A stretch of 64,000 nucleotides of DNA from assembly GCA_963799395.1 (NCBI GenBank), contig CAWCWZ010000013.1:9721-73720 (forward strand), given 5' to 3'. Positions 45,545-54,257 of the stretch are shown piece after piece. Under the pieces are notes generated by a model. The model did not search any database, was not told the origin of the DNA, and saw nothing but the letters and a program-made list of their open reading frames with translations. Origin of the DNA: Bog-752 sp963799395 (GTDB lineage Bacteria; Actinomycetota; Thermoleophilia; UBA2241). The translations under genes and the position numbers were made by a program. How positions within the stretch are numbered: the stretch's first letter is position 1; each line of letters starts with the position of its first letter.

Positions 45545-46413
45545 TCAGGCCACCACCTTATTGAGCGGGTACTCGACGATGCCCTCGGCACCGGCCGCCT
45601 TGAGCTGCGGCACGATGAGCCAGGCGCGACGCTCCTCGATCACCGTGTTCAAGGCCACCCAGCGGTCGTCGGCGAGTGGCGAGATGGTCGGCTGGTTTAG
45701 GGCGGGAAGCACGCCGAGCACGCCGTCCAGGTCGGCGCGGCGCACGTTGAGCATAAGGCCCACCCGGCCCTGGGCTTCGAGGGCCCCACGCAGCATGAGC
45801 GCGAGGTCCTTAAGCTTGTCGCGCTTGGCCGGCTCGTCCACGCCGCAGGGTTGGCGATGAGCTGTGTCGCCGACTCGAGCACCACGTCGATCACGCGCAG
45901 ACGGTGGGCGCGCAAGGAAGCGCCGGTCTCGGTGGCTTCGACGATGGCGTCGGCCAGCGCCGGCGGCTTGATCTCGGTCGCCCCCCAGGAGAACTCGACC
46001 TCGACCGACACACCCTGCGCTGTGAAGTAGCGCCGCGTCACCTCGACCAGTTCGGTTGCCACCGTGCGGCCGGCGAGGTCGGCCGGCGTCCGGACCGGCG
46101 AATCCTCGGGGACGGCCAGCACCCAGCGCACCTTGCCGCGGCTCTGCTTGGCGTAGCTGAGCTCGCCGACCGTGACCACGCCGAGACCGCTCTCGATCAC
46201 CCAGTCCCGCCCCGTCAGGCCAGCGTCGAGGGCGCCGTGCGCCACGTAGCGGGCCATCTCCTGGGCGCGAATGAGCAGGCAGTCGATCTCGTCGTCGCTT
46301 GTGCCCGCCAGATAGGAGCGTGCGCTGGTGTACACCTGAAGTCCCGCCTGCTTAAGGAGCTGCAGGGACGGCTCCTGCAGGCTGCCCTTGGGGATGCCCA
46401 GTCGCAGCTTCAC
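45545..46413 (-). CDS. hisG: ATP phosphoribosyltransferase, long form, one frameshift
   Basis: About 290 residues when corrected. KLRLGIPKGSLQEPSLQLL, DCLLIRAQEMARYVAHGALDAGLTGRDW, TVATELVEVTRRYF and the C-terminal regulatory domain (GRVGLMLNVRRADLDGVLGVLP, VIEERRAWLIVPQLKAAGAEGIVEYPLNKVVA) identify the His-feedback long form. A frameshift near 45845 (after LIANPA) must be closed by one base to join both parts. Start GTG at 46411-46413 overlaps hisI end by four bases. First committed enzyme of the pathway, and the feedback-inhibited step. Confidence 0.93.
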
Positions 46414-46760
46414 GGCGCCGCCATGCGGGCCGGGCGCAACCAGTCGATCTCGCGGGCAAAGCACGAGGTCGTGCCGCGATGGCAGATCTGACCGTCGCCG
46501 GCGACCCGCACGCGCAACAGCAGCGTGTCGCCGTCGCAGTCGGCACTGATCGAGAGCACCTCGGCGAAGTTGCCCGAGCTCTCGCCCTTGGTCCACAGGC
46601 GCTGGCGCGTGCGGCTGAAGAAGGTGGCCCGCCCGGTGCGCAGCGTCTCGGCAAGGGCCGCGCGGTCCATGAAGCCGAGCATGAGCACCGCCCCGCTGCC
46701 AGCGTCCTGCACGACGGCGGGCAGCAGGCCGCTCAGCTTGTCGAAGTCGAGTTCGATCAT
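46410..46760 (-). CDS. hisI: Phosphoribosyl-AMP cyclohydrolase
   Basis: 116 residues, cyclohydrolase only (no HisE domain). VQDAGSGAVLMLGFMDRAALAET, TFFSRTRQRLWTKGESSGN, SADCDGDTLLLRV and HRGTTSCFAREIDWL include the zinc and metal Cys/Asp residues. ATG at 46758-46760 with AAGGAG upstream. It is the first structural gene after the attenuator. Confidence 0.95.
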   Translation of the reverse strand: MIELDFDKLSGLLPAVVQDAGSGAVLMLGFMDRAALAETLRTGRATFFSRTRQRLWTKGESSGNFAEVLSISADCDGDTLLLRVRVAGDGQICHRGTTSCFAREIDWLRPARMAAP

Positions 46761-46799
46761 GGCTCCTTCCTTGTCTTTAGGCCTTGGAGTTCGGGGCAC

Positions 46800-46835
46800 A
46801 AAAAAAGCCCGCCGACGCTTGTCGCATCGGCGGGC
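46800..46835 (-). terminator. His operon attenuator (rho-independent terminator)
   Basis: On the minus strand, GCCCGCCGA (from 46835 down to 46827) pairs with TCGGCGGGC (46815-46807) around an 11-base loop, and is followed by seven Ts (46806-46800). A 9-bp GC-rich stem plus T-tract just 40 bases upstream of the hisI start and 25 bases after the leader peptide stop is the usual layout of a transcription attenuator. Confidence 0.9.
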
Positions 46836-46859
46836 TCGACCTTGAGGTGAATCCTCGTG

Positions 46860-46934
46860 CTAGGTGCAGCGCTCCGCCGACACGTGGGTGGCGTGACGGG
46901 CGTGGTGATGGCGGGTGTAGCGCTGAGCAGTCAT
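46860..46934 (-). CDS. hisL: Histidine-rich leader peptide of the his operon
   Basis: 24-codon frame, ATG at 46932-46934 and TAG at 46860-46862: MTAQRYTRHHHARHATHVSA and a short tail. Five His codons lie within nine (residues 9-17, HHHARHATH). Ribosome stalling at these codons when charged tRNA-His is low would free the downstream hairpin and let transcription continue into hisI. The sequence and spacing fit classical attenuation; it was read directly from the bases. Confidence 0.88.
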   Translation of the reverse strand: MTAQRYTRHHHARHATHVSAERCT

Positions 46935-47127
46935 AGCGCGGGAACTCTGCACGAGTGAGAGGTGTCTGTCAAGACCTCGCATTGCCTCACCAGGAATGTA
47001 CTCGAAAGCGGAGCCGACGGAATCGGGGCGACGGTGCAGTCGTCCGCATCGATCGACTCGGCGGCCTGGCTTACGAGTACCCAGCATGTGCCAGGTCGAG
47101 GTTCGCCAACAAATCAGACAAACACTG

Positions 47128-47187
47128 TCCCTTTATTGACCATAAAGGGAACAAACAGCGATGGCCCGTGGGCCAACGATGTTGGCC
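47128..47187 (+). promoter_or_regulatory. Three inverted repeats in the leader of an APC permease gene
   Basis: TCCCTTTAT/ATAAAGGGA (9-bp arms, 5-base loop; 47128-47150) is followed by TGGCCC/GGGCCA (47162-47175, 2-base loop) and GGCCAAC/GTTGGCC (47171-47187, 3-base loop). The last two share bases 47171-47175 so they cannot form together. The first could also be a protein-binding site. They are 85-145 bases upstream of the permease start. Confidence 0.5.
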
Positions 47188-47272
47188 TCTATGCGATCGA
47201 AAGGCCGGGAGCAGTATCTCTCGTCTGGGGTTGGAGCTGCCTAACCGGCGTTTCCTCAGACTGGAGCAGAAA

Positions 47273-48891
47273 ATGGCTGTAAAAGCATCGTCAGGCGTGC
47301 CCGAAAATGCGCTCGGGGAGGTTACGCCCCTCGTCCACGAACGGGCGAAACTTCGCAAGGTGCTGCGTCGCTTCGACCTCATCCTCTTCAGTGCCTGTGC
47401 GCTGGTGGGCCTCGACAGCGTCGCCTACGCGGCATCGATCGGTGGCCAGGTAATCATCTGGCTGGTCGTATCACTCGTACTGTTCCTGGTGCCCTACGGC
47501 ATGATCATCGCCGAACTCGGCTCCGCCTTCCCGGTAGAGGGTGGGCCCTATGCCTGGGTGCGCGCCTCGTTCGGTCGCCTGGCCGGTTCCATCACCGCGA
47601 CCTTGTACTGGCTGTCGAACCCGATCTGGTTGGGCGGCACGCTCACGGCGACGACGATCGCGGCACTGAACTCCTTTGTCTTCAAGAAGCCACTGGGCAC
47701 TGGAGTCGAGATCGCCGTGGGGCTGATCTTCGTGTGGGTCGCGGTCGGTCTTGCTATCACGGCTTTGCGCTGGGGCAAGTGGGCGCCCAACCTGGGCACG
47801 ATCGTCAAGGCCGGGGTGGTGGCCATCTTCACCGCGCTGTTCATCGCCTTCCTGGTGGACAAGGGGCGACCGATGGGCACGGTGGGGCTGCACGACCTCA
47901 AACCGACACTCGATGGCTTTCTCTTCTCGGCGACCATCCTGATGTTTTCTGGGTGGGCTTCGAGGTTGCCAACGGGGCCAGTGAAGAGATGCGACGGCCG
48001 CAGCGCGACGTGCCCGTGATGGTCGGCGGCGGAGGCCTCATCGGCGCCGTACTGTACGGCCTCGCGATCCTCGGCATCCTGCTCGTCATCCCCAAGGCCA
48101 CGCTGTCGAGCGTGTCGGGCTTCACTGCCGCCTACCAGAGCGTTGCCGGCATCCTTGGTGGCGCTTCGCGCGGATTTGGCTACCTGTTCGCGACCCTCAT
48201 CATCATCACGCTGCTGGCAAGCGGTGCGGTCTGGCTCGAGGGGGCCGATCGGACCCAGGCCATTACCGCGCTCGACGGCGGAGCACCGGGCTGGATGGGC
48301 TACTTCGCCAGCTTCGGCACACCACTGGCCGTTAACCTCATGTCGGGCATCATCGGCAGCGTGTTCGTGGTGCTCGTGTTCACGCTGGCCAAGGGCAGTC
48401 TCTCGAGCTTCTTCGCGGTCATGCTGTCGCTCACCATCTCCACCACTGCGCTGAGCTACTTCTTCATCTTCCCGGCGTTGCTCATCCTGCGGAGCAAATA
48501 CCCGGACCAGCCGCGGCCCTACAGGGTTCCCGGTGGAACGCTGGGTGCGTGGGTGGCCGTGGTGCTCACCGAGGCCTTCGTGGTGATCACCGCCATGACC
48601 CTCCTCTGGCCGGGGCTGATCGATGCCATCTTCGGGCGGTCCTACTCGATCACGAGCAGGCTGGGGCGTCTCGCGCGCCTACTTCGAAGAAGTCACGCTG
48701 GATCACTGGGTGTGTTCGTGCTTGTCGGTGTGGTGTTCTGGCTGCTCGGGCGGCGCAATATCAGGCAGGGCCTTGTGCGCGACCGGGATCTGTTCACCCC
48801 TGTCGTGGTCCGGCTCGAGCCGGGGACCGGACCCGAGTCAGCGCCGACCGATGAGAGGTGGCGTGAGCAGCCCGGTGGAGCAACCAGGTAG
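47273..48891 (+). CDS. APC-family amino acid permease, one frameshift and one compensated shift
   Basis: About 540 residues when corrected; some 12 transmembrane segments, with LRRFDLILFSACALVGLDSVAYAAS, EGGPYAWVRASFGRLAGS and a C-terminal LLILRSKYPDQPRPYRVPGG typical of the glutamate/GABA-type APC permeases. The first part ends near 47955 (FLFSATILMFSGW) and continues in another frame with VGFEVANGASEEMRRPQRDVP. Between about 48665 and 48710 the frame used (RLARLLRRSHAG) is out of line with family sequence, while another frame reads WGVSRAYFEEVTL; the frame is back by SLGVFVLVGVVFW. ATG at 47273-47275 follows GGAG. Ends TAG. Confidence 0.85.
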
Positions 48892-49253
48892 TTGTGCAAG
48901 GGCAGTCTCTCGGGCCGCGCCGGCCAACCGGGGCTTCAGGAGGCAACCGAGCGCCTGTGGTAGGGCGCCGATTGCGACCTTGCGGGCAGTCGATGGGCGA
49001 TAGGGGGGAGCAGTGCACTTCATGAGCTGGCGTTCGCGCAGCGGCAAGGCCGTCGATGAGGTCAACGTGGAGCAGCTGGCAAGCTGCGCGAGACCGAGGA
49101 GCGCAGGCGCGAGACCAAGGGCGGCTTTGCCGGCGGCAGGGACTGCCAGGCGGCCCTCACACGCAAGCTCACCACCCTGGCGGAACGTTCGTGAGATGAC
49201 CTGCGAGCGAAGCGAGTCAGGTCGATCCCATTGTTAGATGGGACGAGCCGAAC
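48892..49253. other. 362-bp region with a possible small gene and two hairpins
   Basis: Contains the small frame at 49013-49194 and, after it, two stem-loops: GACCTG/CAGGTC (about 49198-49224) and TCCCAT/ATGGGA (49226-49243). Neither has a T-tract. They may end the APC or arr transcript. Confidence 0.4.
49013..49194 (+). CDS. Possible small protein, one frameshift
   Basis: GTG at 49013 (or ATG 49022) after GGGGGGAG. The first part reads VHFMSWRSRSGKAVDEVNVEQL; near 49085 another frame reads KLRETEERRRETKGGFAGGRD and ends LTTLAERS before TGA at 49192-49194. Similar GC-rich codon use to neighbours. No family recognised; low confidence. Confidence 0.25.
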
Positions 49254-49973
49254 TCAGTCGTCAATTGGCTCAACACCAAGTCGCTCGAGTCGCTCAAGGC
49301 CGTCCTTCATGGCTTTGAGCGCTTCGGGGGAGTGCCCCTGCCAATCCGTGACCTCGCCCGTGACCCGCAGCGGCTCCCGGGAGCGGTATGACTTCGTCGG
49401 ATTACCCCGAAACCTCTTGTCCGTCAGATTGGGGTCATCCTCAATCGGGCCAGTCGGTTCCACGATGTAGATTCTGCCGGGACCTTCGCCGGCGGCCAGC
49501 TCCGCTCCCCACGTGGCTGCATCCAAGGTGCGGGTCAGGTAGACGTAGGTAGTTGTCCTATCCCGCCTACCGAAGTTAGGGGTCTGGCCTGGCTCGATCA
49601 GGTCTCCTGGCTTGAGGTCAGCCCGAGTGCCATGGTAGAGGCGCCACTCCGTGACCTCGCCCGTGACCCGCAGCGGCTCCCGGGAGCGGTATGACATCGT
49701 CGGACCAGCCGGAGACTTCTGGTCCGTCGGTTGGGGGTTGTCTTCAATCGGGCCAGTCTGTTCCACCATGTAGATCCTGCCGGGACCTTCGCCGACGGCC
49801 AGCTCTGCCTCCCAGATGGCCGCATCCAGATTGGGGGTGAGGTAGACACAGGTTGTCATCATGTCCCGCTCACCGACGCCAGGCGGATGGCCAGGTTCGA
49901 TCAGGTCTCCTGGCTTCAGGTCAGCCCGTGTGCCATGGTAGAATTGCGGCATCAGGTCGTCGGTGGCTGCCAC
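49254..49973 (-). CDS. arr: Tandem-duplicated rifampin ADP-ribosyltransferase (Arr)-like protein
   Basis: 239 residues in two Arr modules. Module 1 (about 9-109): QFYHGTRADLKPGDLI, VYLTPNLD, YMVEQTGPIEDNP, SYRSREPLRVTGEV. Module 2 (110-239): LYHGTRADLKPGDLI, VYLTRTLD, YIVEPTGPIEDDPNLTDKRFRGNP, then the full C-terminal helix (ALKAMKDGLERLERLGVE). The His, Tyr and Asp expected for NAD binding and catalysis are kept in both; module 1 lacks the KRFRGNP-type loop in normal form. Nucleotide copies are 303 bp apart. Start GTG at 49971-49973 has GGAAGGAG upstream. Arr inactivates rifamycins by ADP-ribosylation; single-domain Arr is about 140 residues. Confidence 0.88.
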   Translation of the reverse strand: MAATDDLMPQFYHGTRADLKPGDLIEPGHPPGVGERDMMTTCVYLTPNLDAAIWEAELAVGEGPGRIYMVEQTGPIEDNPQPTDQKSPAGPTMSYRSREPLRVTGEVTEWRLYHGTRADLKPGDLIEPGQTPNFGRRDRTTTYVYLTRTLDAATWGAELAAGEGPGRIYIVEPTGPIEDDPNLTDKRFRGNPTKSYRSREPLRVTGEVTDWQGHSPEALKAMKDGLERLERLGVEPIDD

Positions 49974-50213
49974 CGGCTCGCTCCTTCCGTACTGCGCGGC
50001 TGCGCTGCCGCGCGATGCCGTCCTTCGCTTGCTCAATCTCCGGCCCGGTCTCGACCGGGAGCAGGTTGGCCTGAGACCAGTTCCATCTAACGTGGTGCGT
50101 TTGAGCTGCGAGCGTGGACGCTCGCTTCTGGCGCAACCCTACTGCGAGTCTGCTCGAAACGCTTGTTCGACGTTCCTCACACGCGATGCGTTTGAGGGGG
50201 CAAACACGTCGCC

Positions 50214-50519
50214 CTACGAGCCGTCACGCCGGGAAGCCTCGCCCATCACCACGACCGAACTCTTTTGCAGTGCGGCCGTGGTCAGTGCCAAGACCGATAC
50301 TGCTATCAAGACCCCGGTGCTCACCAGAGCCGCGACGTAGAAGGGCGTCATGTCGAACGTCTGCTCCACCCGTTGCGCCAAGGGACCGCCGGGTCGAAAG
50401 ACGATCTCCGCGTAGAGAATGCGGGTGAAGTGGCGCGACATCTGCTCGGTGACCTCGAAGTCGGTGATGACACCGTCCTTGAGCGGGCGGATCGGGTAAT
50501 GGGCGGCGCGCAACAGCAC
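50214..50519 (-). CDS. MreB-like fragment fused to a membrane segment
   Basis: 101 residues. AAHYPIRPLKDGVITDFEVTEQMSRHF matches the internal segment of MreB/actin-like proteins (IRPLKDGVIADFxVTE), but the rest of MreB is missing on both sides. It is followed by RGP-like linker and a transmembrane stretch FYVAALVSTGVLIAVSVLALTT with a short tail. A stop codon lies just upstream of the GTG start. It may be a relic or a small chimeric membrane protein. TAG-terminated. Confidence 0.4.
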   Translation of the reverse strand: MLLRAAHYPIRPLKDGVITDFEVTEQMSRHFTRILYAEIVFRPGGPLAQRVEQTFDMTPFYVAALVSTGVLIAVSVLALTTAALQKSSVVVMGEASRRDGS

Positions 50520-50582
50520 GACACGATCCGCAGCTCAGGCGGCCGAACGCCGCCGGCGGGGCGACGCGGACCTCGCTGCGTG

Positions 50583-50843
50583 TTAGGGGCGCACGGCAAC
50601 GAGCGAGAGGCCCATGGACTCCTCGACTTCGCGGATGCTCTCGAGCTGCGATGCGTTGGGCTCGATAGGCTCGGCCTGTAGCTGGGAGCCGAACTGGTCC
50701 ATGATCTGGCGCAGCTTCTCTTCGCGCTCGGGCTCCAAGGCTCGGCAGGAGAACGCCACAATGGTGAGCCCGAGGTCGCGCTCAAGCGCCTCGATCGTCT
50801 CGAGCCGGTCGCCTTCGAGATTCCTCGCGATCTCACAGATCAT
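50583..50843 (-). CDS. Small hypothetical protein
   Basis: 86 residues, MICEIARNLEGDRLETIEALERDLGLTIVAF, with repeated IEALERD-type amphipathic helices and a short end LSLVAVRP. ATG at 50841-50843 with GGGAGG about 10 bases upstream. No family recognised. It is upstream of the MreB-like fragment on the same strand. Confidence 0.5.
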   Translation of the reverse strand: MICEIARNLEGDRLETIEALERDLGLTIVAFSCRALEPEREEKLRQIMDQFGSQLQAEPIEPNASQLESIREVEESMGLSLVAVRP

Positions 50844-50945
50844 AACGCGCTGCCTCCCTTGGTCGCTCGGTCTGGCGACAGTCTACCCGGCGCGCGACAT
50901 CTAGGGTGCGCCTGATATAGTCCGCCTCGCGGCACCGAACGTCGC

Positions 50946-52112
50946 CTACCAGATGAAGTCAAGCAGTGGCTTGGTTTCGCGGAAGCTCCTCAGCTTGGTC
51001 AGCGTCTTTGCTTCGATCTGGCGGATGCGTTCGCGAGTCACGCCAATCTCTAGGCCAACGTCTCTCAACGAGCCCGCCGTCTGTCTCCCCAGCCCAAAGC
51101 GCGCTTCGATGATGGCGCGCTCCCGATATGTAAGGAATGAGAGGAGGTTCGCGACGTCCTTTCTTTGCATGACCTCGCTGACGACCTCAAGCGGCACGGC
51201 GGCGTCTCTGGTCCTCGATGAAGTCACCCAACCGTCCCTCGTCCGCTTCGCCGGCCGGCATCTCGAGGCTCAGGGACCCCGGCCGATCCTGAGAAGCTCG
51301 CGCACCTTCTGCGGTGTGATCTCCATCTCGGTAGCGATCTCTTCGGCGGTCGGTTCACGACCGATCTCGCGTGCCAGATACTCGGAGACACGGCGCAGAC
51401 GGCTGATCTGCTCGGCCACCTGGCCCGTCACGGAGATGGTACGCGACTGCTCCGCCGCAGCCCGAATGATCGCCTGACGGACCCACCAGGTGGCGTAGGT
51501 GGAGAACTTGTAACCTCGGCGATAATCGAACTTCTCGACGGCCCGCATGAGACCGATGTTGCCCTCCTGGATCAGGTCGAGAAGGGGCATCGCGTCTCTT
51601 GCGTAGCGCCTGGCGATCGGCACCACAAGGCGCAGGTTGGCCTCAATCATGCGGCGCTTGGCGGCAGCGTCCTTGTGCTCGATGCGCTTTGCAAGAGAGA
51701 CCTCCTGAATGGCCGTGAGCAGCGGGACCCGGCTGAGCTCTGTGAGGTAGGCTCTCACGGCGTCACCGACACCTGACGCTGAGCCAGGGGACGCCGGACC
51801 CGGCGCGTCACGCGCGTCGTGTACTGCAGGGGCGTCGCCGTTGCACTGATCGTCGATGACCTCGATGCCGACGCCCTCAAACGAGTGCACGAGCTCCGCG
51901 AAGTCGGCCTCGTCGATTTCGGCATCTCGCAGGGCCTCGGAGATGCGTCCGGAGTCGAGATACCCGTGCTTCAAACCCTCGCGCAGCAACTCGTCAACCT
52001 CGACGCTAAGCCGACCCTCAAGGAAACCTGGCTGCGAGTTTGCGGCCGCCAGGTGCAGGGCTGCGTCGTGCTCCTCCGACGGGACGCCCAAGTCGAGCAC
52101 ATTGAGGGTCAT
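50946..52112 (-). CDS. Second SigA-like sigma factor, altered region 3.0, one frameshift
   Basis: About 388 residues when corrected. Region 1.1-like start, region 1.2 (VRAYLTELSRVPLLTAIQEVSLAKRI), region 2 (DLIQEGNIGLMRAVEKFDYRR, FSTYATWWVRQAI) and region 4 (VGLEIGVTRERIRQIEAKTLTKLRSFRE) are kept. In region 3.0, which contacts the extended -10 element, RVPVHM of the primary factor is SVTGQV here (TISVTGQVAEQISRL). The frame breaks near 51240 after LRIGRGP. ATG at 52110-52112. It is the next gene after pylD on the same strand, 107 bases away. A pyl-linked promoter role is inference. Confidence 0.85.
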
Positions 52113-52219
52113 CGGGGCCCACCTGCGATGCGGGCAGCCGTGACAATGGGCTTTCGCGCCAAGGCACGACTGCGATGTGTCAACGAACCTCTTGGGATGC
52201 CGGGCGATGACAGAGAACT

Positions 52220-53058
52220 TCATGGGCGCGGACTGACGCGGCCGCTGAGCGCCTCGACCGCCATGACGGCGACTCCAATGGCGAGCGGCTCATGAATATG
52301 GCGCGGTCCCAGTGCCGCCTGGGCAGCCACGGTGAAGCTGCTGGGCACGGCCGGCACAGCCGCGAGCGTGCTTCTGTGACCCGGTCTGCGTCGATCAGAT
52401 CCCTGGCCGGAGTCGCATCGAAGATGTGGTCGGCCGCGTCTAAGGCCTCTCGCAGTGACACGACCCTGACGCCGTAGTCGGCCGTCGCCGAGGTGGCACG
52501 AGCGCCGTTCGGCTCGACTGCCAGTACGCGGGCACCGCGTTGCACAAGCCGCCGACAGGCGGCACGCCCCACCGGGCCGAGACCGAGAACCGCCACCGTG
52601 CGAAAGGACAGCCCGCCGGCCGCCGCCTCTAGAGCGGTCACGTAGCCGTTAGCCGTGCATGGGTCGTCGTCGGCGCAGGTGCCGCTGCGAATGTTCAGGG
52701 CAACGAAGCGGTCGTCGTCGGCGGCAAACACCACCTGTGCGCCCCGATCGGCCGCCTCCTGTAGCCCCTTCACATCGGGCTGCGTGCTTACGAAGGCGTC
52801 GCAGCCGATGTGCCGTAGGATGATCTCGACGCACTGCGAGAAGTAGGGGATGAAGCCAAGACCTGAAGAGATCGGCACGGCCGCGACGCTTGCTCCGGCC
52901 AGCGGAGACTCGGCCTCCTCGAGACCACAGGTGCGCAAGGCGAGCGCGCGGACGTCGAGGCCGGCGAGGCCACGCAGGCCGGCGTCGAACTTGGGCAGAC
53001 AAGCAGCCAGGCTGCGAACGTCGCCTTCGGTGAGCCGTGTCATCTCAGAGACTCTCAC
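52220..53058 (-). CDS. pylD: Pyrrolysine synthase (PylD), one frameshift
   Basis: Oxidises the 3-methylornithyl-lysine made by PylC and cyclises it to pyrrolysine. VPISSGLGFIPYFSQ matches the PylD substrate pocket, FVALNIRSGTCADDDPCTANGYVTALEA and the NAD-binding loop VLGLGPVGRAACRRLVQRGARV are typical. Near 52380 a base must be changed to continue (VPAVPSSFTVAAQAALGPRHIHEPLAIGVAVMAVEAL), ending TGA at 52220-52222. About 279 residues. Start GTG at 53056-53058 overlaps the pylC stop (GTGA); an ATG 15 bases inside is the alternative. Confidence 0.9.
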
Positions 53059-54257
53059 TCGTGAGCTGGGCGCATCGTCTCCGGTGTGATCGCCAGTCCG
53101 TGCTCCTCGGCCAGTCGGTCGAGCGCCGACCGGGCCTTGGCGCGCGCACTCTCGCGACGGTCGGCGCCAGCGCGATCATCGTCGCGACCCATTCCGCCTG
53201 CCGGATCGTCGACGCGAATCCCTGCGGCAGGTCGGTGAGCACCTCGTCGGCGCCGTAGAGGCCGGGGACCAGGCGCAGCGGACGGGCGGCGCCCATCATG
53301 TGCTCTCCGAGCACCTCCGCGGCGCCGCCCGCCACGCGCACGTGCTGGTAACAGCAGCCTTGCCGGACCGTGCGGTCAACGGGCGGGATGCGGCCGCGAG
53401 CACGGTCTCGGCGAGCAGGGCCGACGATGTTGATGCCGGACGCGTGGAACACGGCCGTCGGCGTCTGACTGGGCAGGCGGGCGTCGACCTCAAGGACCTT
53501 CAGCTGCGCCCGCGTGCACGATCACCTCGACGTCCATGACGCCGTCGAGGCCCAGGCCCAGGGCGAGCTGTCTCGCCGATCGCATCGAAGCGGGCCAGCA
53601 GCCGGCTCTGCGGCATTCGGCACGCCGACAGGGGCGAGCACGCGCTTGCAGTCGTAGTAGCGGTCGAACTCGAGCTCGGTGCCGAGAAGGGGCTGCGCGC
53701 ATGCCGTCCCAGGCGATCACCTCGAGCGACAGTGACGGGCCGGGCACGAACTCCTCGACCACCGCCTCGTGGCCGCGAGCTTCGAGCTCGGCACGGGCCG
53801 CGGCGAGCTCGTCTTCGTCCGTGCACGAGGCCGCACTCCCGTCGCTGCCGCTGGACCCGCTCGGCTTGACGATGATCGGGAAGCCGCAGGACGGCCACGG
53901 GGCGGGGCGTGCCACTCCCAGGTGATCGAAGAGCCGATTGGACCTGAGCTTGGACGACGACACGCTGAAGGCAGGAAGATCGAAGAGCAGCGGCACGCCC
54001 CACGCCGCCGCGTGCCCGGCAAGCCAAACGAGCGTGTCGTCGTCCTCACAGGCTGGCAGCACCGCGTCACAGCCCATGAAGAGTTGCCGTGTGCGAGCTT
54101 CGTCCTCGCAGACGTCGAAGACGTGCGTCTCGGCGGCCAGCCCCGAGGCGGGCACACCCGGTCGGCGGTCGACGAGCACGACGTGGTAGCCGGCCTTGAG
54201 TCCGAGGTAGGCGGCCTCGGTGCCCTGCAGCTTGCCGCCCACGACGACGAGTCTCAC
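53055..54257 (-). CDS. pylC: 3-methylornithine-L-lysine ligase (PylC), several frameshifts
   Basis: ATP-grasp enzyme joining lysine to 3-methylornithine. LVVVGGKLQGTEAAYLGLKAGYHVVLVDRRPG is the N-terminal domain, CDAVLPACEDDDTLVWL follows, and FPIIVKPSGSSGSDG plus EEFVPGPSLSLEVIAWDG form the ATP-grasp core. After that the frame breaks near 53700, 53600, 53510, 53430 and 53130; segments such as YYDCKRVLAPVGV, FHASGINIVG and TVRQGCCYQHVRVAGGAAEVLGEHM can be placed in order, and the end is ITPETMRPAHE. GTG at 54255-54257 overlaps the pylB stop. About 400 residues in total. Confidence 0.85.
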
